DNA of 25,376 nt. Source: a virus. The stretch lies in the IMG/VR virus record IMGVR_UViG_3300042310_000039, positions 1-25,376 of that record. One strand, given 5' to 3'. The notes under the pieces were generated by a model that did no database searches, was not told where the DNA came from, and worked only from the letters and a program-made list of their open reading frames with translations. The number at the start of each line of letters is the position of its first letter. The stretch's first letter is position 1. Of the stretch, positions 1 to 12,300 are shown piece after piece. The position numbers and the translations under genes are program-made.

Positions 1-1
1 A

Positions 2-3000
2 GATTGGACACGAGTATATCAAACCTTCCGTAATGCGGATTTTCAAAGCTACGACTACGAAACACTTCGTAAGTCGATGATTGATTATTTACGCTTATAT
101 TACCCGGAGGACTTTAATGACTTTATCGAATCAAGTGAGTTCATTGCGCTTATCGATTTAATTGCCTTCTTAGGTCAAAGTCTTGCTTTCCGAAGCGACT
201 TAAACGCACGTGAAAACTTTATTGACACAGCACAACGTCGTGACAGTATTCTTAAATTAGCCAAACTAATTTCATACAATCCTAAACGTAATATTCCTGC
301 TAGCGGATTTTTAAAAGTTGATAGTGTAAGTACTACTGAAAATATATATGATAGTAACGGCATTAATTTAGCTGGCTTAGTGATCTCCTGGGCAGATTCG
401 GCAAACGATAATTGGTACGAGCAGTTCACAGCAGTGATCAACGCAGGACTTTTATCATCTCAATCTATCGGTAAACCTAGTAACTCACAATTAATTAATG
501 GCATAACCAACGACGAATATCAAATAAATTTAGTACCGAATATTATTGCAACATATAGTTTCACAAGTAAAATTGAAGGTACCACGACTAATTTTGAAAT
601 GATTAGTCCGACAAGTGCTGGTAAAACTTTTATATATGAAAGTGCTCCTCGTCAAAATCAACCATTTAATCTACTTTATCGTAATGATAATTTAGGCAAT
701 ACTAGTACAAATACTGGATTCTTTACCTATTTCAAACAAGGTGAATTAAAGTCACTTGATTTTACATTCCAAGAAAGTACACCAAATCGTGTGTACAGTA
801 TTAACGTAGATAATATTAATAATACTGATATATGGTTATACAGTTTAGATGCGCAGGGCTTACCAAATGCTTTGTGGACTCAGGTCCCGGCAGTGGGTAA
901 TACTAATGTTATCTACAATAAAAGTTCTAGCAAATCCATCTTTCAAGTTAACACTCGAGCCAGTGACCAAATTGATTTAGTATTCGGTGACGGCGCATTT
1001 GCTAACATACCGCAGGGTAATTATAGATTGTATTATCGTGTAAGTAACGGTACTGATTATAAAATTACCCCAGATGAAATGCAAGGTATAGTCGTACCGA
1101 TTAACTATATTAGTCGAACCGGCCGTATCGAAACACTTACTATTCGTTCAAGTTTGCGCTACACAGTGGCTAATGCTAGTTCACGCGAGTCACTTGAAGA
1201 AATTAGACAAAAAGCACCACAACAATACTACACACAAGATCGTATGGTAACAGGCGAAGATTACAACATCTTACCTTACACATTGTTTAGTAACATACTT
1301 AAAGTTAAAGCAGTTAATCGTACCAGTTCTGGTATTAGTCGTTACTTAGATGTTATTGATACAACTGGAAAATATTCAAGTACCAACATCTTTGCAGAAG
1401 ATGGCGTACTATATCGCGATCCATTTGTTAGTTCAACATCTTTTGATTATAATACAAAGAACGATATTTACAAAGCAATTTACAATAAAGTAAAACCAGT
1501 CGTTTCTAATCCAGAAACACTACATTACTTCTATGGAGAATACCCACCTATTACATTAAGTAACACTTACTGGCATGATTCAACGACAATAGCAAATGGT
1601 GGTACAGGATATCTAGTAGACGCTACTAATATAATACTATCAGTTGGCGATACAGTTTCAAATAATAACAGATATATTACACAAGGGTCGGTCATTAAAT
1701 TTAGCGCAGGTGTAGGAAATTATTTTGATACACAAAACAATATCCAGCCCGGCGTTCCAGTTCGCCCGGGAGAAAAATATTATATTTACGCGGCTGTTCA
1801 ACAAGTTGTTGGTGACGGCACAAATGGCGGCGTTGGGAATTTATCTACTGGACTCGGACCAATTACGTTAAGTGAAAGAGTACCAGATGGTGCTGTAGCA
1901 ATTGTAGTGTATGCGGTATTCGACACTGAATTTTCAACTACCCTAACAGATACTATAGTAAGTTATGTACAAGCATACGAAGATTTTGGTCTACGGTATG
2001 ATAGCGGTACTACCTCATGGAAATTAATATTACCTGGTGATTTAGCTATTGGTGAATTTAGTCTCGCCAATACCGGAGACACTAGCAGTACAGGATTAGA
2101 TACCAGTTGGTTAATACGCTTTCGAGCAATCGGACAAACTTACACTGTTTATTATAGAGGTTTGAATTATGTATTTGAAAGTGTAAATGAAACTAACTTC
2201 TATTTTGATAATGCAGTTAAGGTCTTTGACCCGTCAACTGGAGTTACAATACATGATCATATCAAAATATTAAAAGTAAACTCGAATTCAGATGATTCAA
2301 ATCCACTAGCATTAGATTATACATGGTACATTTATAAAAATATTGTTGAAGTTGATGGTTATGAAAATCCTAATAAAATTTTAATTACATTTGCTGATTT
2401 AGATAATGATGGTATTTTTGACAATCCGGATTTGTTTGACATAATTGTTAACCCTAATGTTGATGTTAACAACAAATATGTATATTTCCAATCAATTACT
2501 GGATATAATAATTTTGCTACACAAACTTTAGTCAGCAATGCTTTAGTAGAATCATCATATAGTACATTAATTGCTGCCGAGGCTGCCGCAACATTATATC
2601 AGAATGGGCAATTATTCTATATTGTGCCTGAAAATAAATTTTATCAATTATCTATCAATGGTGCCGCCTACACATTGCTTGAAGTTTCGGGGTATACTGC
2701 TAAAAAAGGTAGACAGGATATATATTTTCAATATAGACACAATAGTCCAAATTATCGACGAATTGACCCGAGCCCAAGTAATATCATTGATTTATATCTG
2801 TTAACAAAACAATATTCGGATGATTATACTGCGTGGATACAAGATACTACTAATACTGTAGTTGAACCAACAGCTCCGAGTTCTAATGCGCTTTCTACAG
2901 AGTTTGGTATATTAGAGAAATATAAAAATTTAACAGATACAATTATTTACAATCCTGCTATATTTAAACCAATATTTGGCGCTTTGGCACCAGATTCGCT

Positions 3001-3343
3001 ACAGGCAACATTTAAGGTTGTAAAAAATTCTAGTATCATTGTTAGTGATAATGATATTAAAACTAAAGTAATTGAAGCAATTAATAATTATTTTGATGTA
3101 GCAAATTGGGACTTTGGTGAAACATTTTACTTTAGTGAACTGAGCGCATATTTACATAGTGTACTTGCTCCGAATATTGCAAGTATTACTATTGTTCCGT
3201 CTAGCGCAACTAGTGTATTTGGTAGCTTGTTACAAATTAATGCAAACTATAACGAAATTATTGTAAGTGCTGCTACAGTAGATAATGTACAGATTATTAG
3301 TGCTATTACCGCGGCGCAAATCAACCAAACTGTATTGGCTTAA
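2..3343 (+). CDS. 6: Baseplate wedge protein gp6 (T4-like), 5' partial
   Basis: Homologue of T4 gp6, the wedge protein that dimerises with gp6 of neighbouring wedges to close the inner ring of the contractile-tail baseplate. The frame is open to the window edge. The ATG at 77 is internal, because the 25 codons before it (including DYETLRKS) read straight into the family sequence, so the true start lies upstream. With the Met at 77 as residue 1, the N-terminal signature YYPEDFNDFIESSEF is at about 8-22, followed by NARENFIDTAQRRDSIL. The C-terminal dimerisation-type region has NYFDVANWDFGETFYFSEL at about 1004-1022. At least 1,113 residues are present, against 660 in T4. The extra length seems to lie centrally (roughly 480-950), where the sequence is beta-rich and Gly/Thr/Asp-rich and unlike T4 gp6. 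The gap to the giant gene is 30 bases, without a terminator. The family call rests on motif recognition and is strong; the limits of the central insertion are approximate. Confidence 0.93.
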   Translation, partial: DWTRVYQTFRNADFQSYDYETLRKSMIDYLRLYYPEDFNDFIESSEFIALIDLIAFLGQSLAFRSDLNARENFIDTAQRRDSILKLAKLISYNPKRNIPASGFLKVDSVSTTENIYDSNGINLAGLVISWADSANDNWYEQFTAVINAGLLSSQSIGKPSNSQLINGITNDEYQINLVPNIIATYSFTSKIEGTTTNFEMISPTSAGKTFIYESAPRQNQPFNLLYRNDNLGNTSTNTGFFTYFKQGELKSLDFTFQESTPNRVYSINVDNINNTDIWLYSLDAQGLPNALWTQVPAVGNTNVIYNKSSSKSIFQVNTRASDQIDLVFGDGAFANIPQGNYRLYYRVSNGTDYKITPDEMQGIVVPINYISRTGRIETLTIRSSLRYTVANASSRESLEEIRQKAPQQYYTQDRMVTGEDYNILPYTLFSNILKVKAVNRTSSGISRYLDVIDTTGKYSSTNIFAEDGVLYRDPFVSSTSFDYNTKNDIYKAIYNKVKPVVSNPETLHYFYGEYPPITLSNTYWHDSTTIANGGTGYLVDATNIILSVGDTVSNNNRYITQGSVIKFSAGVGNYFDTQNNIQPGVPVRPGEKYYIYAAVQQVVGDGTNGGVGNLSTGLGPITLSERVPDGAVAIVVYAVFDTEFSTTLTDTIVSYVQAYEDFGLRYDSGTTSWKLILPGDLAIGEFSLANTGDTSSTGLDTSWLIRFRAIGQTYTVYYRGLNYVFESVNETNFYFDNAVKVFDPSTGVTIHDHIKILKVNSNSDDSNPLALDYTWYIYKNIVEVDGYENPNKILITFADLDNDGIFDNPDLFDIIVNPNVDVNNKYVYFQSITGYNNFATQTLVSNALVESSYSTLIAAEAAATLYQNGQLFYIVPENKFYQLSINGAAYTLLEVSGYTAKKGRQDIYFQYRHNSPNYRRIDPSPSNIIDLYLLTKQYSDDYTAWIQDTTNTVVEPTAPSSNALSTEFGILEKYKNLTDTIIYNPAIFKPIFGALAPDSLQATFKVVKNSSIIVSDNDIKTKVIEAINNYFDVANWDFGETFYFSELSAYLHSVLAPNIASITIVPSSATSVFGSLLQINANYNEIIVSAATVDNVQIISAITAAQINQTVLA

Positions 3344-3373
3344 ATACTATATAACACTTGAGATTATAACGAC

Positions 3374-6300
3374 ATGGCGATAAAAAAGACTTCAAATTTA
3401 CTTCCTAGCATATTCCAAACCGACGTTAACAATAAGTTCTTGTCGGCCACAATGGATCAGTTAGTAACTGAACCAAATTTAAGAAATATATATGGCTATA
3501 TCGGAAGAACATTTGCGCCGACCTACAAAAGTAATGATAGTTATATAATCGAAAGTTCGGCCGAACGACAAAAATATCAACTTGAGCCGAGCATAGTGGT
3601 TCGCAATGAACAAAACGAAGTTACATTTTTTGCTAGTTATGTTGATTTATTAAATAAACTCGAATATTATAGCGGGCTAACGCCAAATCACGCTAAGTTA
3701 TTTGAAGCCGAATATTATAGCTTTGATCCGCACATATCACTTGACCATTTTGTTAACTTTACACAGTACTATTGGCTTGCTGATGGTTTAGATCCTGTTG
3801 ATGTTAATACAAGTGGGGTCGATTTAGAAAAAACATTTACTGTTACTCGTGATACAACTACAGCTCGTTACGATTTTTCTACCGGCGGCCAGATAAAGAA
3901 TACAATTACACTTGCTCGCGGCGGCCAATACACATTTGAAGTTAACCAACTTGGTTCTGGCTTCTGGATACAAACAGAACTTGGTGTCGATGGTCTAGTA
4001 AATGCGACACCAACAGTTAGTACACGAGACGTGCTTGGCGTTATTAATAATGGTGCTGAAACCGGCACCATTACATTTAATGTTCCGCAGGCAAATGCGC
4101 AAGATAGATATGTGTTAATGAATGTAGTAGCTAGCGTAGAATACGCAGTTCCACTTGCTTTCGCAGATATTCACAATAGCACAGTTAGTCAATTTGTCAC
4201 AGCCTTTCCGGCATACGCAGGAATCACTGGTCAACTTAATGGTGAAACTGCAATATTTGTTAATCAAAATTTATTAACAAATCGCGGTGAAGAAGCGTGG
4301 ACTATGCCCGAAGTCATTGATCCAGTTACTGGACTAGTTGTTCCGGGATATGATGCCGGTACAGTGATCTCGACTACGCAACGTTACGGAGTATGGAGAG
4401 TACAGTTCAGTGATATTGGTAATATTGACGATCCGTTGATTCGTTTGGTACATGTTCAGGATGTTTTGCTTAACGAAAAAGTATACATCAGATCTGGTCT
4501 TGTTAATGCCAATAAAGAATTCTTTAAAGATTACGATGAGTTCTTCCATGTTGTTCCTGTAATTTCAAGTATACAAGATACATTATATTTCCAAGACGGT
4601 AGCAATCCAGCTATCTACGGCACAATTAAACTTATTGATATTGCCGGCTGGGAAATTGATGTCGAAAACGACATATTAGGAAAATCTAACTACACTAGTC
4701 CTAACGGAGTTATATTCACTAGTGGATTAAAAGTAAGTTTTAGCACCGATGTTACTCCAGCAACTTATCAAAATAAAGAATATTATGTTGAGGGTGTAGG
4801 GTCATCGACTGGAATACAATTAATTGATGCGTCATTGTTAGTTACTTCCGAGTTATACAATGATGAACTAGCACTAAATTATCCAGACGGATTACCGGGT
4901 AATGAATCTAATGCAGAATATATTACAATTAATCGTTGTAGCAAAGATTTAAATGCTTGGTCTCGTAATAACCGTTGGTTCCATCGAGATGTAATCAAAG
5001 CCACAGCTGATTATAACGGCGTGATTGTAACATATGATCAAACTTATCGTGCGCGACGTCCGATTATACAATTTGACGCAAATTTACAATTATTTAACTA
5101 TGGTAGAATTGGTAAACAACCTATTGATATCTTAGATGTAACTACAAAAAATGCGTTAATAGATATACAAGGAAAAGTATTAACTGTTATAGGCGGAGTT
5201 ACTTTAGTTGACGGCATGCGAATTATATTTGCTAATGACATCGACCCAGTAGTACGTGATAATATCTATACAATTAATTTAGTACAACTTGCTGTTGACA
5301 TTAATGGATTGCCATCTGGACCTGTATATATAAATTTAAATCCTGCCACTGATGCTAACAATGAAATTTATGATACTGTGGTAGTAAAAACAGGATTGTA
5401 TAAAGGAACGCAATGGTGGTATAATGGAGATACTTGGGAACAAAGCCAACAAAAAACTAGCCTACAACAAGAACCGATGTTTGATATGTATGACACTAGT
5501 GGAACAAGTTTATCTCTTTATACTAACAGTACATTTGCTGGTACAAAATTATTTGGCTATAACAGAACAAGTACAAGTACAGTAGTAGATCCTGTACTTA
5601 AATTTCCATTAAAATACAGAACATTCCTTACACAAGGCGATATTGAATTTTCTAACTATTTTGACACAGATGAATTTAGTTATATACTCAATCAAATAGC
5701 ATATACTAGTCAAATTTCCATTGGATTTTTACAAAAAATTATAGATAGAAATATAGTAGTTCCAACTAATATTTGGAAGAAATCAACTGAGATACTACAT
5801 CATGAACAACTTATTACATACGTATATGACGGGTTGAATAGTCCGTTTAAAATTGATGTTACTCCAGCAGCGGCGACGTCTGTTCCACATGTTAAAGTTT
5901 ATAAAAATAACACATTCTTAAAAACAACACAGTGGACTCTGACAAATAATGCGTTGACGTTAGCTACTGAACCTTCTATAGGTGATAAAATTGATATATT
6001 AATTTTTAGTAATGATATAAGTGCGCTTGGTCAGTATCAAGTTCCACAAAATTTAGATTTAAATGCTCAAAATATTAACCTAACATCGTTAACATTAGGT
6101 CAACTTAGAAATCATCTGATTGAGTTGAGTCAAAATAGTACTGAGCTTGTTGGCGATGTTCTTAGCGAAAGTAATCTCAGAGATATCGAGATTACATCAA
6201 AAGGCGGCAACATACTACAACATAGTGCGCCAATATCAAATGCCGCACTGTTTTTATTAAATGACAGCACAAACTTTATCGATGCAATTCGTTATGCGCA

Positions 6301-9300
6301 ACAAGAATACGCTAGATTTAAAAATAAATTCTTAGAATTAAGTGCTACACTATCAGGCATACAACCAACTGATCCTGTGGCCAGTGTGGATTTAATCTTA
6401 ACAGAAATTAACAAGATTAAAAACAAAACATTCCCATGGTTCTACAGTGACATGGTACCATACGGTACATTAAAAAATATTGTTAACGGTACAGGTTATA
6501 CAATATTCGACCCATTGGTACGTTCATATGAAATTACTTCGGTATTTGACGCCTATACTCTAGGTAATACTGCGGTACTTGTTTATTTAAATGATGTACA
6601 ATTAATCTTAGATAGAGATTATACATTTGATACAGATCGTCCGGCAATAACATTTAAGAATACTGTTACTTTAGAAGTAGATGATATTGTTAAAATTGTA
6701 GAGTATGCGGATACCAATGGATCTTATGTACCAGAGACTCCGAGTAAGTTGGGCTTATATCCTAAATTTATTCCTGAGATCTTCTTAGACGATACGTATC
6801 GTACACCTATCAATGTTATACGTGGACATGACGGCAGCATAACTCCAGCATTTGATGACTACAGAGATAGTTTTGTATTAGAATTAGAAAAACGTATTTA
6901 CAATAACATCACATTGCACAACATTAGTAGTTATCAAGACGTATATTCAGTTATACCAGGGAAATTCAGAACAAGTGATTATACAATAGGTGATGTTAAT
7001 CAATTATTATCTAAGAATTTCTTAAATTGGATCGGTAATAACAAAATTGATTTTACAGTCAATGATACATTTGAAAGCAATGATCCATTTACGTGGAACT
7101 ATAGTCGTTTTGTTGACAGAATTAACGGTGAAATATTGCCTGGTAGTTGGAGAGCATGTTATCAATATTTCTACGATACAATACGTCCACATTTGACTCC
7201 TTGGGAAATGTTAGGTTTTTCTACTATGCCATCGTGGTGGGTAGAAGAATACGGTCCTGCACCTTATACTGGCGGTAACAAACTTCTATGGGATGACCTA
7301 GAACTAGGATTAATTAAATACGGCGAACGTGCTGGTATAGATACTGTTTTTGCTCGTCCGGGATTATCAGCAGTTATTCCTGTAGACGCCAATGGACTTT
7401 TATTAAGCCCAGCAGCAATCATGACTGCGTCTTTCAATTCTACTAGAGCTGCAACAGCTTGGGCAGTGGGGCAACAAGGACCGGTCGAAGCGGCTTGGCG
7501 CATCAGTAGTAATTTCCCGTATGCTGTACAACAGGCCCTTGCTTTAGCTAAACCTGCTAGATATTTTGGTTTATTAATGGACATATCTCGATATTCAAAA
7601 AATAATACATTAAATCAATATCTGACTGATACAAACGATCACATTAAACAAACATCAATGACGTTCAACGGTGACACATCATCGGGCACTGTGGTTAGAA
7701 CAGCGGGCTATATAAACTGGATCGCTGATTTCCTAGTGAATCAAGGAATTAATCCTTCTAATGTTATTACTCCATTATTAAAAAATTATGAAGTCAATCT
7801 TGCCTACAAAATGGCCGGATTTAGTGATCAAAAATATCTTCAGGTATTGGCAGAGCAAAATTCGCCAACTAGCACAAATGATAGTATCGTTATCCCAAAT
7901 GAAAACTATAATGTACATTTGTATAAATCAACTCCGGTCGGTAAAATAACCTATAGCGGTGTAATTATTGAAAAAACAACAAATGGATATAGTGTACGCG
8001 GATATAATTTATCTAATCCGTATTTCACTATTATTCCAAGTGTTATAAACACAAACGCATATAAAATTACTGTATTAAACAATTCAGTGACGGTGTTTAA
8101 CGATTATCAAAATTTAAAACTAACAGTACCTTATGGTTACGAATTTAATAGCCAACAACAAATAGCTGATTTTTTAATTAGTTACGAAAGACATTTAATA
8201 GCCCAAGGGTTTATCTTTAATGATACAGATGAACAACTAGGCGAAACTCGTAATTGGAAATTGTCGACTAAAGAATTCTTATTTTGGGCACAACAAGGCT
8301 GGGCACCTGGTAGTATCTTAGTATTGAGTCCAGTGGCTAATGTGATAAATGCCGTTACCGTTGGAGCAATTACAGATGCTATCACAGATAGCCAGTATGG
8401 TTCTAAAGTATTAGATCAGAATTTTGCTTTAGTTAAAAATACAAACTATAATGTATTACGCAGTCCCACTACTTTCAAATTGACATTAACTAATGATGCA
8501 GTTATTGGCTATATCGAGTTAAATTTGGTACAATACGAACACGTTTTAATATTTGATAATACAACAGTGTTTAATGATATTATTTACAAACCAGAGCTTG
8601 GTAATAGACAATTTAGATTAAAATTGATCGGACAAAAAACAACTGAATGGAACGGTAGTCTTTATGCTCCGGGCTTTGTATACAATTCTGGTCAAGTTGA
8701 CGAGTGGGTAGCTGGCGTAGATTATTTAAAAGGTGCCTTAGTACAATTTAAAAATCAATATTTTGTCGCTTTACAGAATATTTCAGCAACGACTGAGTTT
8801 AGTTTTGCTTCGTGGAAACAACTTTCTGTTAGCGAAATTAAAAAAGGATTGTTACCAAACTTTGCTACTATTGCCACTAAGTCGCAAGCATACTACGATT
8901 CATATACAAACTTTAAAGATTCGGACCAAATTACATACAGTCACGGATTGATTGGATTTAGCACACGACAATATCTAACAGATATTGGCTTAAGTGATAC
9001 AACACAAATTGAATTATATAAAGGATTTATCAAGCAAAAAGGCTCAGCCAATGCTGTTAATCAATTATCTAACGCACAATTTAATAATCTAAGTAGTGAT
9101 ATAAAATTCTACGAAGAATGGGCAATACGTATAGGTGAATATGGAGCAATAGATACAAACCCGTATGTAGAAATTGTATTAGATGAATCAGCATTTGGAA
9201 TTAATCCTGTTTCTGCTACATTCGTAGCTAATACTAGCGGCAATGGCTTGAATATATTTGATAGTTCACAATTATACAAATCAAATAATTCTTACAACGG

Positions 9301-12300
9301 CACAATAGCATTGAATAGAGATGCTTATAGTAATTACGAGAATGATATCATAAAGGCTGGATATGTAAATATTGACGATGTTGATACTACTATATTCGAT
9401 CTTGCTAATTTTACAGATTTAAATAATCAATTAGATGCTATTGGCACAGGCTATACTATCTGGTGCGCAAGAGACTTTTCACAAAACTGGAATGTTTATC
9501 GAGTAACAGAAACTAACAATCATGTGTTTTTAGTATCTAACTCGCTTGATGGATTTGTAACATTTACCACAGACAGTCCACACAGTTTATCTGTCGGAGA
9601 TATATTCCTAATCCGTAGTTTTACTACAGAATTTGATGGTTTTTACCAAGTCGAAAGTGTAGTTGATCTTAATAATATATTAGTCAAGTACTCCGGTGAT
9701 ACAACACAATTAACCACACTCGACGGTGACGGTATATTGTTTGTTTTAGACAGTATACGATTTAACTACATGGAAACTGCCCGAGAATATGTTCCGCCAA
9801 ATGGATGGAAAGTTGGTGAAAAGATTTGGATCGACGAGGATGCCGAAACAACAGCAGTACAGGGTCAACCATTTGGTACGCAACCGAGCGGTACCTGGAA
9901 AGTGTACGAAAAAACACACCCATGGGGAGTGACTCAACGTTTAGTAAAAACAAATGATGTGTATATTACATTTAGTAATGTAGCACTAGCTAATGCCACA
10001 AGTACATTAACTATCGGAGGTAATGTTGTTACTGGGATTACAACTATTACAGGCAATGCTGTTGGCATTATATCAAATGTAGATATGTTTAACCCTAATG
10101 TAGCAAACGTAGCAGCAAGTCAGACTGTTAATAACAGTAATATATTTCCAGCTAATACTACCGTATCTTCATTAACGGTTGATACTGAATATACAGCCAA
10201 TGATGGATTCGGCCAAGCACTAAAAATGATTGACAATGCCGAACAAACTATTTTTGTAGGTACGACTTTATATGCCGGTACTGGTGCTGTAAGTGTATTT
10301 GATAAAAATACATCAAATGCTTACAGTAAAACGTCTACTATAACACCAGACGGTGCTAATACATTTACCTATGGTTCACATATCGACACAGCAGTTGACG
10401 GTACACAACTAAGAATGGCCGCAAACGCACCAACAAGTTCTGGTTTAGCCGGTGCTGCTAATGTTGGCTTAATCTATACCTATAATAAACTTGAAGGCGA
10501 AACTGTATGGAATAGAGGACAAGTTATTGCAGGCAATGTTAGTGCCACTAACGGACAATTTGGCCACGGCTTTGCGTTTGATGAATTAGGCCACTGGTTA
10601 TATGTTGGTGCTCCTTATGAATCAACTCCTAAAGTTTATGTCTACGGTTTAAAACGATTTGTAACTGAGGAAAGTGAGACAGTTACTACATCCGGATCTG
10701 TATCATCTATCACAGTACCATTTACACCCGAAGTAACTGATGATGCTAATTCATTAGTAGTTACTAGCGAAACACGTACATACATTCCAAATATTGATTA
10801 CACCTTATCCGGAACAACAATAACATTTATATCTGGAAACGTTAATGATACGCTTACAATTTCACAAGGCCCGTATTATACATTAGTCGAAACAATTAAT
10901 GGACCAGCGGGCAGTGAATTTGGTTTTTGTATCGATGCAAGTTTAAACGGAGCACAGCTCGGTGTTGGCGCTCCTGCTGATGGGGTAATCGGCGCAACCG
11001 GCGATTTACTTGCACAAGCTGGGGCAGTGTATATATATGATCGTGTAATTGAAGCATTTAATAGTACAACTGATACAGTATATACCACAGTAGAAACAAT
11101 TGCTCCTGTGTATAAAGTAACTGTTGATGATATTGAAATATTTAATTATACAGTAACTGGCGCAAACGAAATAACATTATCTGTACCGCTTGGTGTAGGT
11201 AAAAATGTAAAAATTGAAACTAACAAATTTACTCTATTAGAAAGAATAATCGGAATTGATAGCCTGGGCGGAAGTTTAAGTGCCATCCAGGAAGGAGCGC
11301 GATTTGGATCGGCCCTAACTATCTGTTCAAATAATTGTGCTTTCTACATCGGTGCTCCCTATTATAATTCCGGTACAGCTTACAATACTGGTGCTGTGTG
11401 GAAATTCCATAACAAGGGCACGCTATATGGTATCAACAGAGGGTTTACTAAGAATCCAACGTTTACTCCGGGCGACACAATTCGTTTAGATAACTTCCAG
11501 ATTACTGTGACTGGTACAAGTTTAGATAGTTTAATCGAAGATATCAATGATGCCAATCTATTAGGTATTACCGCAGTCAATGAAAACGGATACTTAAGAT
11601 TAGACAGTGATAAAACTGTAGCTAAAAATCGTTTACGTATTCTATCGGGCAGTGGTACAGTGTATGCTGACGCAGGCTTGGCTATATTTGCGTTCATGCA
11701 GATTATTGTTAATCCGTATAACAGCAATAATGAATATTTTGGTACTAAAGTTATATTGGCTCGTAATGCCTATATGCTAGTAATTAGTAGCGAACGCGGA
11801 ACAACAAATACTGTTACTACCTTTGATAATGACACTACAGTAATTGATGATGATTCTACATCTTTTGTTGATAGTATCAAAGTTAGCGGTAGTGTGTACA
11901 CATACGAATTATATGATGATCCTCGTGATATGGTTGAACATCCTGGACGTTATGCATTCTGTCAACAACTTGATCCAACTGATTTAAACACCGGCGACGG
12001 TTTTGGTACAGCAATCGATATAATCGGCGATTATATTATAGTAAGTGCACCAAGTGATGATACTACTATTAATGATGGTGGCAGTATTTACCTGTTTAAT
12101 AATATAATAAACAAACGTGGATGGAGTTTAATTAGATATCAACAACCGACAGTAGATATAGAATCAGTTAATAGAATGTATCTATACAGTAATCTGTCAA
12201 ACACTATTCTAACAACTTTAGAATTTATTGATCCTGCAAAAGGTAAAATACTTGGCCGAGCAGAACAAGAAATCGCATATAAAACCGGATATGATCCGGC

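Noticed and set aside
77-79. ATG at 77 as the start of gp6
   Set aside because: The frame is open to the window edge and the codons before it continue the conserved gp6 N-terminal sequence, so this Met is internal.
2571-2804. Same-strand shadow ORFs inside gp6 and inside the giant gene (8763-8951)
   Set aside because: They overlap well-supported frames, lack ribosome binding sites and show no family features.
11380-11727. Minus-strand ORFs throughout the window, the longest about 124 codons (also 16329-16586, 20805-21176, 22041-22415)
   Set aside because: All lie antisense within clear + strand genes, have no recognisable family motifs, and mirror the codon pattern of the real gene.
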